From contig CAVVEC010000016.1 in NCBI GenBank assembly GCA_963747105.1, forward strand, positions 434,001 to 498,000: a stretch of DNA of 64,000 nt, read 5' to 3'. The stretch's first letter is position 1, and the number at the start of each line of letters is the position of its first letter. This DNA comes from CAVVEC01 sp963747105. Its GTDB lineage: Bacteria; Acidobacteriota; Terriglobia; Terriglobales; Acidobacteriaceae. Of the stretch, positions 1 through 8,331 are shown one piece after another. The position numbers were made by a program, and so were the translations under genes. Under the pieces are notes generated by a model. That model saw only the letters and a list, made by a program, of their open reading frames with translations. It had not been told where the DNA came from and did not search any database.

Positions 1-680
1 GTCGAGCATGAGATGGTCACGTTTTGAGTGCCCGTGTAGGACCCCGCAGCAGGTGAGAACGTCGGCGTGGCCGCTTGCGTCGCTGGTGCCACGATGAGGG
101 TGAACACGTAGGTCGCGGTCTGCGAGGCTGAATCGACGACCTCGATGGCTACCGTATCGGTATCAGCGGTGCCAGGTGTCCCGGTTAGCACGCCAGCCGA
201 TGAGACGAAATAGGTATTCGCTCCTGTCGTACCGCCGCCCCCTGAACCGGTCGAACTGTCGGTGACCGAGAACGTAACCGCATCCAGGGTAACGGCCGTG
301 GTCGGTGTGCCCGAAATAACGCCGGTTGCCGGGTTGTAACTCAAGCCTGTCGGCAGGTTGCCCGAGACGATGTTGTTGAAGGTATAGGGCGGCGTGCCAC
401 CCGAAGCGCTCAAGGTGTAGGAATACGGCACACCGATCGAACCGCCCGGCAAGGGATCTGGCCAGCCCGCGACGAGCGGTGCGCCGAGGAGCGTCCACAA
501 ATAGGGCGGATCGCCGCCGATCGCCGAGAAGGCATAACTATAGGCGGTGTTCTGCGTCGGCGCGGGTAAGGGATCGATCGCCGTGATCGATACCGGCGAG
601 TAGACCGGAATGGCATAGGTCATCACCGCGATTGCCGAAGTGGCATCTCTGACCTGAACGGTGATGGTGTCGATCTGCAT
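1..680 (-). CDS. Ig-like repeat phage surface protein, cut by the left edge
   Basis: Reading leftward from the ATG at 680 the frame stays open to base 1, about 226 residues without a stop, so the C-terminus lies outside the window. Two putative-Ig (He_PIG-like) repeats are visible, with GGTPPYTF near residue 95 and NPATGVISGTP soon after. The visible end, FSPAAGSYTGTQNVTIS, resembles a chitobiase/hexosaminidase C-terminal domain. It overlaps the tailspike gene by TGATG, so the two are probably co-translated. Such Ig-like domains usually decorate phage tails or bind surface sugars. The virion role is inferred from position. Confidence 0.7.
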   Translation of the reverse strand, partial: MQIDTITVQVRDATSAIAVMTYAIPVYSPVSITAIDPLPAPTQNTAYSYAFSAIGGDPPYLWTLLGAPLVAGWPDPLPGGSIGVPYSYTLSASGGTPPYTFNNIVSGNLPTGLSYNPATGVISGTPTTAVTLDAVTFSVTDSSTGSGGGGTTGANTYFVSSAGVLTGTPGTADTDTVAIEVVDSASQTATYVFTLIVAPATQAATPTFSPAAGSYTGTQNVTISCS

Positions 681-2482
681 CAGGTGTAGGTGTCAAGATT
701 CGTGCAATCCCAACGAGTCGCCGAGGTCGCACGCCAGATCTGACAGCCGTTCGTATTGGCCGGGAGCACCTGACTGTTCCCCGAAGTCGGATCGGTGACC
801 GTGAGCGTGAATGCGCCGGGCGTCGCTGCCTTGCGGATGAAGATGAATTCAGCACTGTCGTTGTAGCCCGTGAGCGGCAGGTTGAAGGTCAAATTGCCCG
901 TGAGCGTCGCCGAGATGAGTTGCACCCGGTCATAGCCGATCGTCATGGTGACGGTACCGGTCGTGGTCGGGTTGGCGTAGCTCAAGTCCGAGGTCTGGTA
1001 GTCGAGGATCTGCGAGGGGCTGTTGCCCAAGTTATGCGTGCCGGTCGCTACCGCATATTCGAGATACGAGCCGATCCCGAAGGCGAGACAGGAGAAGCCC
1101 GCGCAGTTGCCGATATTGGCAGCCGCCGCCGAGAGCGGCTCGCCCATGAAGTAATTGACGCCCGCCGCGGCCCCCGTATTGACCGTGACGCTGGTCACAC
1201 CGCCGCCCGCAACGACGATGGTCGCAGTCGCACCGCCCGTAATGCCTGAATTGGTCCCCGACGCCGTGAGCGGCACGTTGGTGTAGGTGCCACTCGTGCC
1301 GCCCGTGCCAGCAGTGATGCTGTTCACGGTCAGAAGCGCGCCCAAAAGCGAGATGTTCTCGCAGGAGTTCACCTGGCTGCCGGTCACGAGCAGAACTTTC
1401 AGCGAGGCGGATGCGGTGTTCGCGCCCACGTTGCGCAAGGAGACCGAGCCCGAGGTGCCGGCCGAGATCATCGTGGCGTAGGTCCCGGTGCCCGAATACA
1501 CGCTGATCGTCGCAAAACTCACGTCCTCGACCGAGACGTAAGTATTGGAGAAATTCCACAGGAACGCATTCGATGCTGCTTGAATGCCCGTCTGCTCGGT
1601 GCGGCAGTGAAGCACCCGTACGTGATCGCACGTGCCCAAAGCGATTTGCGGCACGGTCGCCGAGTACCCTTGGCCCGAATTGAACTCGACCTGCTCAAAC
1701 AAGAGATTCGATTGATTGATGGTGAAGGCGGGTTCGATGGCTGATCCCGCCGTTGCGCCGCCCGAGGTGCCGCAGTTCACATAACAATCGCGCCACACGC
1801 ACGAGGGCTGTGCGGTCGGCGGATTCGCGAGCCACGCCACCGCTCCGCCCATGGAGCTCGAGAACCAGCAGTGTTCGACCGTATAGCCCCACACCGCGGG
1901 CAGTCCCGCGCCCGAAGCTTGAGTTGAGAACGCGCGGGTGCAGTTGTTGAAATAGCAATGATGGACGGTCCAGTTGTAAATGCCGTTGCCGCCGCCTGCG
2001 GTGAAATAGAAGACGATCGACAAGGGATTCGCGGCAAGCGTCTGGTTGGTCGCATAACGAAAGGACATGTAGCCGACATCCCACCAGCCCATGAAGCTGG
2101 TCGAAAAGGTGAAGATCGGCGTGTTGGGCGTCACCATGTGAATGACGGTGTTCCAGGTCCCCGAACCCCACAGCCGCCAGCCGTAGGACTGCGGGACCAC
2201 GAGCGTTGCGTTCAGGTAATAGATGCCGGGGGTGAGCGTGATGCCGCCCGTGGGATAGACGTTATCGTTCAGTGCAAAGGCGTTCAGCTGCGCTTGCAGG
2301 TTCGCCGTATCCATCGCACCGGTGGTATCACCCGAGGGGTAAACCACCTGATTGATTACATAGCCAAGCGTGAGAATGCTCGTCTTGGACGCTACCCCCG
2401 ATTGCTCGATCAGGAACAGTTCACTGCGGTTATATGGGAATACCGCAGAAGGCAATTGATCGATCTTGGTTACATTGGTCAC
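680..2482 (-). CDS. Tailspike with pectate-lyase-like beta-helix
   Basis: An intact 600-residue protein from a GTG at 2482 that overlaps the previous stop by GTGA. The N-terminus is short and is followed by a Gly/Ser/Thr/Asn-rich parallel beta-helix pattern (GITLTPGIYYLNATLVVP near residue 80, then HHCYFNNCTR and EHCWFSS coils), as in pectate-lyase-fold tailspikes. The C-terminal third has short beta-rich repeats. The likely role is recognition or cleavage of a host surface polysaccharide. No catalytic residues can be assigned by eye. It is one of two tailspike-like proteins here; the other, at 21336-23252, carries the T7-type virion anchor. Confidence 0.75.
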   Translation of the reverse strand: MTNVTKIDQLPSAVFPYNRSELFLIEQSGVASKTSILTLGYVINQVVYPSGDTTGAMDTANLQAQLNAFALNDNVYPTGGITLTPGIYYLNATLVVPQSYGWRLWGSGTWNTVIHMVTPNTPIFTFSTSFMGWWDVGYMSFRYATNQTLAANPLSIVFYFTAGGGNGIYNWTVHHCYFNNCTRAFSTQASGAGLPAVWGYTVEHCWFSSSMGGAVAWLANPPTAQPSCVWRDCYVNCGTSGGATAGSAIEPAFTINQSNLLFEQVEFNSGQGYSATVPQIALGTCDHVRVLHCRTEQTGIQAASNAFLWNFSNTYVSVEDVSFATISVYSGTGTYATMISAGTSGSVSLRNVGANTASASLKVLLVTGSQVNSCENISLLGALLTVNSITAGTGGTSGTYTNVPLTASGTNSGITGGATATIVVAGGGVTSVTVNTGAAAGVNYFMGEPLSAAAANIGNCAGFSCLAFGIGSYLEYAVATGTHNLGNSPSQILDYQTSDLSYANPTTTGTVTMTIGYDRVQLISATLTGNLTFNLPLTGYNDSAEFIFIRKAATPGAFTLTVTDPTSGNSQVLPANTNGCQIWRATSATRWDCTNLDTYT

Positions 2483-3050
2483 GAGGTATCCCTGACAAGG
2501 AGTAATCCGGTCTCGGTTATGAAGATAAGTCCCGTCTCGGTGCCGAGGAGGAGCGGGTTATTGGCGAGTGGCGTACCCGTGACCACACCCGCGCTCGACA
2601 CAGCCCAGGTATCAGGGCCCGTCTCGGCGAGCAGACTGAACGCATAGGGCGACACGCCGCCCGCGGCTTGGATGGACGAGAAACTGTAGGAACGGTCGGT
2701 GTGGCAGTCGGCAGGGGCGAGGAAGTCAGGAAGGTGAGCGTGCTCGGCGCCACCGTGAGGTTGAAATGCGTCTGCGAGCTTAAGCCGTGGGCGTCGGTGA
2801 TCCGAACGATGAAAGAGTCGGTTTCGGCGTTCGCAGGCGTTCCCGCTATCAGACCCGATGCGGAGAGGCTAAGTCCCGAATCGAGTGAGCCGCCGATGAG
2901 TGCGTAGGTGTACGGTGCAACGCCACCCGCTTCGGTCAGCTGCTGCGAATAGGGCACGCCCTGAAAGCCCTGCGGGAGAGGCGATGGCGTCGTGATCAAC
3001 GGTAGGTTGACCGGTGGGAAGGCCATCGCTTTGGAATAGAACTGCAGCAC
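2479..3050 (-). CDS. Ig-like domain virion protein (one frameshift)
   Basis: It starts at GTG 3050, or possibly ATG 3026 (MAFPPVNLPL). The first Ig-like repeat is clear: QGVPYSQQLTEAGGVAPYTY followed by SGLSLSASGLIAGTPA. Near 2692 the frame breaks. The other frame continues the second repeat (YSFSSIQAAGGVSPYAFSLL) and ends at a TGA that overlaps the GTG of the tailspike gene. Adding one T (CCTAC to CCTTAC) restores a protein of about 190 residues. It is probably a small tail accessory protein translated with the tailspike. Confidence 0.65.
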
Positions 3051-3053
3051 AGA

Positions 3054-3449
3054 TCATTGGCCTAAGAGGCTCTTGCCGCCCGAGGTCGGCCCACCGGCAG
3101 GTGGTGCGGTTGCACCCGTCACCGTGCTCTGTAGGCCGCCTGCAGCGGCTTGGCGCTGACGAAGCTGGCCGGCGGCACTAGCGCCAGCTGGATCGATCAT
3201 GGCGGCCCCGGGCGGCGGGGGAATGCTGATGCCGCCGTGTTTGCCAAGAATCGCACTCAAACCGGCTCCCACACCCGCAGCAGCTACGCCGCTTGCGACC
3301 GCTCCGCCAATACCCGCACTGGCGCCAGCACCCGCTGCGGCCGTTCCAGCCGTAGCACTCGCAGCCCCAGCGCCGGCGCCCGCGGCTGTCGTACCGCCCA
3401 CCGCCGTACCGATGTAGGTAAAGAACGCGCCAATCGCTTCGCCTGTCAT
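3054..3449 (-). CDS. Ala/Gly-rich small phage protein
   Basis: 131 residues from ATG 3449, which overlaps the upstream stop as ATGA and has GAGG shortly upstream; a longer frame to 3476 is possible. After FFTYIG comes a long Ala/Gly/Thr stretch of about 60 residues, then a Pro-rich segment (SIPPPPGAAMIDPAG) and a Gly/Gln-rich tail. The pattern resembles the hydrophobic glycine-zipper proteins found near podovirus tail genes. Function is unknown. Confidence 0.6.
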   Translation of the reverse strand: MTGEAIGAFFTYIGTAVGGTTAAGAGAGAASATAGTAAAGAGASAGIGGAVASGVAAAGVGAGLSAILGKHGGISIPPPPGAAMIDPAGASAAGQLRQRQAAAGGLQSTVTGATAPPAGGPTSGGKSLLGQ

Positions 3450-3976
3450 ACAAACCTCAACAGTTGGGGATCCCATACTTGGGCGGTAAGTTGCGCTTGA
3501 ACCTGCCGGCCGAGCGCCATCAAGTCCTCGGCGGGCCCGAAGATCTCGTCCTCAAGTTCTTGGTGCGTTTTGGTCTCGTCGATGCCCCAATGGGCGGTCT
3601 GGGCTACGCAATCGGTCAGCATGTAGGCCACCATGTGAAACCCTGGGGAGGTCAGCACATTGCTCACCGCATCGAAGCGCTTCTTGCCGTGCTCGGTGAT
3701 CATGATGGCCGATCCCTCCAAGAGCGTGACCAAGTGGCCCTTCAAGTGCTCGCGGCCTAGGAAGATCAGCCCAGCGGGCAAGCGCATGGTGCGGATGTAT
3801 ACGCCATGACCCACGCTGTGCTCGACGGGTGAGACATACCGGCCCGGCGAATCAGCGAGCATCAAGCACAGATATCCGATCTTCTCTTTCCAGGAGAGCT
3901 GTGCGGGCAGGTCATCCCAGAGGATTACTTCGTTAATGCCCTGAGTACCGAGGTAATGCGCCCAGGAGGAACCCAC
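3446..3976 (-). CDS. Cupin-like phage protein
   Basis: 176 residues from GTG 3976. The central region reads like a cupin barrel: VGHGVYIRTMRLPAGLIFLG, HLKGHLVTLLEGSAIMI, then LTSPGFHMVAYMLTDCV. This gives a hydrophobic beta pattern with His and Gly at turn positions, as in cupin-type proteins of phage structural operons. The C-terminus (about 40 residues) is helical and acidic (ETKTHQELEDEIFGP). It lies between a zinc-ribbon gene cluster and the tailspike genes. No enzyme activity is implied. The start is uncertain because the upstream frame overlaps it. Confidence 0.6.
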   Translation of the reverse strand: MGSSWAHYLGTQGINEVILWDDLPAQLSWKEKIGYLCLMLADSPGRYVSPVEHSVGHGVYIRTMRLPAGLIFLGREHLKGHLVTLLEGSAIMITEHGKKRFDAVSNVLTSPGFHMVAYMLTDCVAQTAHWGIDETKTHQELEDEIFGPAEDLMALGRQVQAQLTAQVWDPQLLRFV

Positions 3977-4178
3977 ATCGTTCCAGTTTCAGCATCGGCC
4001 CATTGGACGGCCCAGATGGGTTGCCCCATGGATTGAGTTCCTCCGAATCGTCTTTGATCCAAAATCCATTCAATAACAGGTGGCTTGGCGTCCATCCTTC
4101 TGGCACGACACAATGGAAGATTGTCTCTACTGCGGCGCGGCCTCGGGAATTCCACTGAAAGTACACGATGTAGGTCAT
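3933..4178 (-). CDS. Small phage protein of unknown function
   Basis: 81 residues from ATG 4178, which overlaps the previous stop as ATGA. The N-terminus MTYIVYFQWNSRGRAAVET looks genuine. After EELNPWG an alternative frame gives a more protein-like tail (PIWAVQWADAETGTMWVPPG) that ends at 3925. A one-base contraction near 4020 may therefore have switched the frame. I do not recognise the family. Confidence 0.5.
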   Translation of the reverse strand: MTYIVYFQWNSRGRAAVETIFHCVVPEGWTPSHLLLNGFWIKDDSEELNPWGNPSGPSNGPMLKLERCGFLLGALPRYSGH

Positions 4179-4354
4179 TTGCTGATGTAGTGCTTCTTGC
4201 GCTTGACCATGGCATTGGCTATCCGTATCGCTTGACCCTCATTGCCGCTCTTCTTGAGCACCGCATTGGCAACCGCTGCCCATTTCTTGCGCTTCGCGGG
4301 GCTGTTGGCACGCTTGGTGTGCCTGTGTGGACCGTCACTTGCTGTCCACGGCAT
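4175..4354 (-). CDS. Small basic phage protein (59 aa)
   Basis: The frame runs from ATG 4354 to a TGA overlapping the next ATG. The protein is very basic: MPWTASDGPHRHTKRANSPA, then KRKKWAAVANAVLKKSG and EGQAIRIANAMVKRKK. Short proteins of this style with an AIRxANAxV segment are common in tailed-phage genomes. The overlaps on both sides support a real gene. Function is unknown. Confidence 0.65.
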   Translation of the reverse strand: MPWTASDGPHRHTKRANSPAKRKKWAAVANAVLKKSGNEGQAIRIANAMVKRKKHYISK

Positions 4355-4523
4355 GGAGCGCCTCGAACTCCTCGGGAGTAACCGGCTTCCACAGCATTCG
4401 GCATCCCATACAAACCTTAGTCGCCCCTCTATTGACGATCAACACAGAGCCACAATTAGCACAAACATACCCATTAGCCTGTTTATGGCTAAGAGCAATC
4501 TCATTTTCAGCGTCTATACTCAC
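4335..4523 (-). CDS. Zinc-ribbon phage protein
   Basis: 62 residues from GTG 4523 (GTGA overlap with the upstream stop). YVCANCGSVLIVNR followed by KVCMGCRMLWKPVTPEEFEA gives two CxxC pairs about 16 residues apart, a classic zinc ribbon. It overlaps the next gene by about 20 bases. It may bind nucleic acid or protein; no specific role can be assigned. Confidence 0.7.
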   Translation of the reverse strand: MSIDAENEIALSHKQANGYVCANCGSVLIVNRGATKVCMGCRMLWKPVTPEEFEALHAVDSK

Positions 4524-4678
4524 TTGCCCCGCATCTTGGCGAAGGTCTCAGCGAGGTGTGCGCGCTTGCCTATCTTGCCGCCCTTCTTCTCGTCCTTCTT
4601 GATCTGCTTGGCACTGTGATGGCCATACGCGCCTTTCTTGATATGCACGTGCTCGATCCAGTAGGGGTCCTTAGCCAT
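4520..4678 (-). CDS. Lys/His-rich phage protein (52 aa)
   Basis: From ATG 4678 to a TGA overlapping the next GTG. The sequence begins MAKDPYWIEHVHIKKGAYG and continues with KQIKKDEKKGGKIGKRAHLA. It is strongly basic. Its place in an unbroken chain of coupled genes is the main support. Function is unknown. Confidence 0.6.
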   Translation of the reverse strand: MAKDPYWIEHVHIKKGAYGHHSAKQIKKDEKKGGKIGKRAHLAETFAKMRGK

Positions 4679-4680
4679 CG

Positions 4681-4890
4681 CTATTTCTTCATAGGTGGAC
4701 GAAAGAAGGTGGTCCGCTCAGGCAACGGCTTATGCGGCAAGGGATTGCCACCCTTGTTGAACTGACCGTCGTGAAAGTCCCCAAACACCTTGGCCGTACG
4801 CTCGGCAAGCGTGTTGATGCGCTGCTGCTCCTTGGCACGCGCTAGGGCCAATTCCTTCGGCTTAAGCTTGGTGCCCTGGTACAGGCTCAC
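4681..4890 (-). CDS. Small phage protein (69 aa)
   Basis: From GTG 4890, preceded by AAGGGGCG and overlapping the upstream stop as GTGA. The N-terminal half is helical and charged (KPKELALARAKEQQRINTLA); the C-terminal half is rich in Pro and basic residues (PLPHKPLPERTTFFRPPMKK). I do not recognise the family. Confidence 0.55.
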   Translation of the reverse strand: MSLYQGTKLKPKELALARAKEQQRINTLAERTAKVFGDFHDGQFNKGGNPLPHKPLPERTTFFRPPMKK

Positions 4891-5204
4891 GAGCGCCCCT
4901 TCATGTGCACCCGGTCGAGTACGCCATGACCGCCCGAGGTGCGCTTGCTCGAATCCTCCATGTGCTGCGGACGAGTGCGAGTGGGCGCAACTGCCGTAGT
5001 GCCGCCCTTGCGGTCATTGCTACGGGCGATATTGTGCTGCTTCGAGTGCTTGTCAGAGCCCGCGTGGACCGGATCAGGCTCCTTGAGATGCGGCTTCATC
5101 GCCCCGTAGGTCACGTTGCGGCTGTGATGCACCACATCGCCATCGGTGAGCCGTGAGTTCTTGGCATGGCCCTGACCGGTACCGGTGATGATCGGTGCGC
5201 CCAT
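4887..5204 (-). CDS. Hydrophilic phage protein (105 aa)
   Basis: 105 residues, low in hydrophobics and rich in His, Lys, Arg, Asp and Gly (HHSRNVTYGAMKPHLKEPDP; DKHSKQHNIARSNDRKGG). It is likely disordered. It forms part of the coupled chain downstream of the terminase. Function is unknown. Confidence 0.55.
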   Translation of the reverse strand: MGAPIITGTGQGHAKNSRLTDGDVVHHSRNVTYGAMKPHLKEPDPVHAGSDKHSKQHNIARSNDRKGGTTAVAPTRTRPQHMEDSSKRTSGGHGVLDRVHMKGRS

Positions 5205-5205
5205 C

Positions 5206-5442
5206 TCACCGGGCGTGTAGTTGTGGCGAAGGTGAGCCGCCGAGACCCACCGAGCGCTCTGTAGGCAGCTTGTGGCCGTTCTCGTTGTGCCCTGGGTGCC
5301 TGGAGCCGGTCTCTTTGGCGACCTCGCCTGGGTGCTTTAAATGCGGCGCAGGCAGGCCCTTGCCCTGAGATTTGTCGAACTTGGAGCGCACTGGCGGGTT
5401 ATCGCGCGCGCCTTCATCGTGAGCACCGGGCATGGTCTTCAT
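5206..5442 (-). CDS. Hydrophilic phage protein (78 aa)
   Basis: From ATG 5442 with a Shine-Dalgarno AAGGAAA upstream, nine bases after the terminase stop. It is His/Lys/Gly/Pro rich (GLPAPHLKHPGEVAKETGS). Its composition matches the next gene (4887-5204), so the two may be a related pair of disordered proteins. Function is unknown. Confidence 0.55.
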   Translation of the reverse strand: MKTMPGAHDEGARDNPPVRSKFDKSQGKGLPAPHLKHPGEVAKETGSRHPGHNENGHKLPTERSVGLGGSPSPQLHAR

Positions 5443-5451
5443 ACGGTTTCC

Positions 5452-6925
5452 TTATGCACTTGCAGGTTTATCGAATCGGTCCCACGGCGAGATGTCGTTC
5501 GAGCGGCTGACGACGTTCGAGAAGTTCGGGATGAGCCCAGAGCTCCCCGGCAGCGCTTGCGGTCTCGGGGCCACCGGGAATGCGAACGTGCACGCCAATG
5601 CGTCCTCAAGATCAGGCGAGCGTCCCAGGCGCAACTTGATCTGCGCCTTGTCCTCGACCAGCACCTTGCCGTTCTTGTAGCTGTAGGTCATCTTCGAGAG
5701 GCCCTCGACCATCTCGGGGATGGGCGGCAACAGGCCACCGTCCTTGATCCACTCGCACATGTCCCAGTAGATCTCAGCACGCTTGTTGTAAAAGCGCCCT
5801 TCTTGGGCTGGACTGCCGCCAATTGCACACCGCGGGCATAGTCATAGCCGGATGTCGTCAGGTACTCATGCCACGCACCACCCCAGCCGCCAGAGTTGTC
5901 GATCTGGATGGAGTCAGCACCCCACTCGGTCGCAATGCGTGCGACGTGCGGACCGCCTTGCAGCGGGGATAGGTGCGCATGCGCAAGGGATTCCAGCTGA
6001 TCTTGCCCTGACGCTTGAACATCACCGATTCGTCATCGCCAAACTGTGCGACATCGACGCCCAAGATCTTCGGAAAGCCCACGTACGCGTTCTCGTGGTA
6101 GTTGCGCTTCTGAGCGGCAATCGCCTCGTCCGCGGATATCAGCGTGTTCAGGCCCTGCTTGGGGAACTTGGCCAAGAAGTTGACCATGATCCAGGGGTTA
6201 TCACGGCCGTACTCTGCGATCTGCGAGCGGGCGAATTCGATTGGGATTCGCGGCGTGCGGTTGGGATCATCAGGATCGGCCGTGATCTCGGTGACATGCC
6301 AGCTCGAGCGGTGCGCAACGGCGGCATCGTAGAGCGCACCCGTGTGACTCGTGGTATTGCCAGCGATGACCAAGTGCGCGTGCTTGCCGGTGTTGCCTTG
6401 CGCGTTCGCTATAATCACCTGAGCGGTCGCTAGAACCGCCGGCGGGATAGACCCTGCCTCATCCATCAGGATCATGATGTTGTCGGCCCACAGGCCCGCC
6501 AGAGTGTCTGCGAGAGCTTGTGGATCAGCCGACTGTGGCCAGGAGCGAGCCGACATCCACCAGGTCTCGGGTTGCTCTTTGAGGAAGATCCGCTCGGAAG
6601 TGACCTCGAACAGTGCGGCGAGCAAGGGGGCTTTGGCGCGCCACTTGGACATTTCAGTCCAAAGATTGTCTTTGAGATTCCGAGCGGTAATCGAGACGGC
6701 GGCGATCTTGGGATTCAAGTAGCACAGGAGGAAGTTCCACGCGAGCCAAGCGAGGACGGTAGTCTTGCCAGGTCCCTTGCAGGCAAGCATGGCCTGGCGT
6801 GGGTTGTGCGGGAAGGCTTCGAGAACAATTTCCTGCCACGCATCCGGTTCCACATGGAACAGCTCGCGCACCATCGTTGCGGGATGCTCCCGCCAGCGCT
6901 TGATGGCAGCAGCGTCATGATCCAT
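5452..6925 (-). CDS. terL: Terminase large subunit (two frameshifts)
   Basis: Start ATG 6925. The first 310 residues are intact: a P-loop variant CKGPGKTT (residues 49-56), Walker B ILMDEAGS (about 152-159) and the nuclease start ILGVDVAQFGDDES (about 287-300). One base is missing near 5963 and one near 5821. Restoring them continues LQGGPHVARIATEWGADSIQ, then DNSGGWGGAWHEYL, GVQFGGSPAQEGRFYNK and finally LEDALACTFAFPV, which gives the remaining nuclease acidic residues. The rebuilt length is about 491 residues, normal for the family. As read, the enzyme would be truncated. It packages DNA with the small subunit; the portal gene is not in the window. Confidence 0.88.
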
Positions 6926-7157
6926 CGATCGACTGCTTGATGAGGTCTGAGAGACGCAAGTTCACATCGAGTTGGCGCGGGGCTTCGGCTTTCGCAACGA
7001 CCAAGCTAACCAAGAACTTAGCTGCGTCCTGCTGCAGCGCGTTCATCTCGACTTCATCCTCGTTAAGTGCCTGTTTCTCCAAGCGCTGAATGAGCATACT
7101 GGTGCGAATTCGGTCGCGCACGATTTGCGGCGTCCATTTGGTCTTGCGCGCGGCCAT
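6915..7157 (-). CDS. Small phage protein next to terminase, possible small subunit
   Basis: 80 residues from ATG 7157, overlapping the previous stop as TGATG and the terminase start by 11 bases. MAARKTKWTPQIVRDRIRTS and LIQRLEKQALNEDEVEMNAL are helical and basic/acidic, as in short proteins that precede podovirus large terminases. The small-subunit role is inferred from position only. Confidence 0.55.
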   Translation of the reverse strand: MAARKTKWTPQIVRDRIRTSMLIQRLEKQALNEDEVEMNALQQDAAKFLVSLVVAKAEAPRQLDVNLRLSDLIKQSIDGS

Positions 7158-7458
7158 CAGTGCCGCCCGTTGCCCGTGATCTGAATACGCGGGGCTTCCG
7201 TTGCGGTGTTCTCGAAGAGTTTCGCCCGATCGTTCAAGTGCTTGACGAGCAATTCCTCGAAGGTCGCTTTCATGATCGGTATGCCATCGGCATCGAGTTC
7301 GAAGGGCTTGACGTATTCGACGAGAGCGGCGACTGAGCGCCCAGGAGGCACGAATTGACGTAGGCCGAGATGCCATGGCCGCCCTGCTGCAGGGGGACGC
7401 GCATGCAGGCATCGATCAAGCGGCGTTGGCTGCGCTCGATATCTTCGTTAGTTTCCAT
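7157..7458 (-). CDS. Phage protein of unknown function (one frameshift)
   Basis: The first part, from ATG 7458, reads METNEDIERSQRRLIDACMR to HGISAYVN. The second part, in another frame, reads PPGRSVAALVEYVKPFELDA and ends RIQITGNGRH. Adding one T near 7353 joins them (AYVNFVPPGRSVAALVEY) into about 100 residues. The stop overlaps the next ATG. It may be a terminase small-subunit candidate, but no domain is recognised. Confidence 0.55.
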
Positions 7459-7505
7459 GGGTTGCGATCATGCACATCTGGAAAACCCTGTGAAGATGGG
7501 TTTGG

Positions 7506-7699
7506 CTACGTGAGTCCCATTTGTGCGCGAGTTAATTCAAATTCCTGGCGGGCGTTCTCACGCTCAAGGATGAAAGCTACCCGGACTTCGGAGATGCCGA
7601 ACTCCTGGCCGATCTGGCGCAAGGTGGCGCCGGCTCTGCGGCGGCGAGCATGGTCTGGCTGCGCTCGGCTAATTCGCGCTTGTCACGTTTAGCTCTCAT
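7506..7699 (-). CDS. Helix-turn-helix phage protein (one frameshift)
   Basis: From ATG 7699: MRAKRDKRELAERSQTML. After one restored C near 7643 it continues with RRRAGATLRQIGQEFGISEV, then RVAFILERENARQEF, giving 64 residues. TLRQIGQEFGISEVRVAFIL is a typical sigma-70 region-4-like helix-turn-helix. As read, the frame ends early after 40 residues. It probably binds DNA, as a regulator or packaging-site protein. Confidence 0.6.
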
Positions 7700-7808
7700 C
7701 GTCAGGGCGCTCCGGCCTGAAGTATTGCGGAATATCGAGCCAGCGGGCGACTAGCTCGCCTAAGCCGAGCAGCGCCAGAATTCCGACCGTGATCCAAAAT
7801 GCGCTCAC
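7689..7808 (-). CDS. Single-span membrane protein (39 aa)
   Basis: From GTG 7808, overlapping the nuclease stop as GTGA. It has one strong transmembrane segment, FWITVGILALLGLGELVA (residues 4-21), then a basic/acidic cytoplasmic-type tail ending ERPDDES. Membrane role unknown; far from the lysis genes, so it is not called a holin. Confidence 0.55.
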   Translation of the reverse strand: MSAFWITVGILALLGLGELVARWLDIPQYFRPERPDDES

Positions 7809-8107
7809 TTGAACCTCCCTTGCACGCGCTCGACGTGCTCCGTGACATCCGCTGCGGTGCGCACCAACGCATACACCCCGACGCCCCACTCACGCGCCAT
7901 CCGATCCTGCTTTCCCGATGGCTTGCCCTCTTCGGTTTTGATCTCGACCATTTGCAAAACTCCCCCGCCGCGGGTTGGTATCCGCACGATGAGATCGACG
8001 AATCCGGCGAGCTTGTGCACGTCCTTCACGAGGCACCATGACTGCTCGTACCAGGCGGATACTTCGGCGTGGTTGGCATCAGCCTTGGGAGCGTAGACGT
8101 AGCTCAA
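7805..8107 (-). CDS. VRR-NUC-like PD-(D/E)XK nuclease
   Basis: 100 residues from TTG 8107, chosen because it overlaps the previous stop as TTGA. FVDLIVRIPTRGGG followed by LQMVEIKTEEGKPSGKQDRM gives the D...ExK core, and the Q-x-x-M helix after it is typical of small VRR-NUC phage nucleases. It sits between replication and packaging genes, so a role in processing branched DNA is plausible. A longer frame reaches 8173, but its extra N-terminus is encoded within the upstream gene. Confidence 0.65.
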   Translation of the reverse strand: MSYVYAPKADANHAEVSAWYEQSWCLVKDVHKLAGFVDLIVRIPTRGGGVLQMVEIKTEEGKPSGKQDRMAREWGVGVYALVRTAADVTEHVERVQGRFK

Positions 8108-8331
8108 AGTCGCTCTCCGTACGTCGCCTCGAACCATTCCTGGTAGCTCTGCCCTCGCCCGCTCGGCTCCCATGCGATGCCCTGATCGCGGATGAACCGC
8201 CGACAGCGCTCGATGCGAATCCGCTGATCGGTCGCGCCGTTGAACACGCCCGCCTGGTGCAGCTTGTCGGCGAGCTTCAGCTCCGCATCGAAGGCGTCGA
8301 ATTGCGGGCGCGTAGTGGTGCGGGGGATCAC
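8104..8331 (-). CDS. Small phage protein (75 aa)
   Basis: From GTG 8331, overlapping the previous stop as GTGA. MIPRTTTRPQFDAFDAELKL is followed by GVFNGATDQRIRIERCRRFI and ends ATYGERL. It is mostly helical and charged. I do not recognise it. Its position between a replication gene and a nuclease suggests a DNA-metabolism role. Confidence 0.55.
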   Translation of the reverse strand: MIPRTTTRPQFDAFDAELKLADKLHQAGVFNGATDQRIRIERCRRFIRDQGIAWEPSGRGQSYQEWFEATYGERL

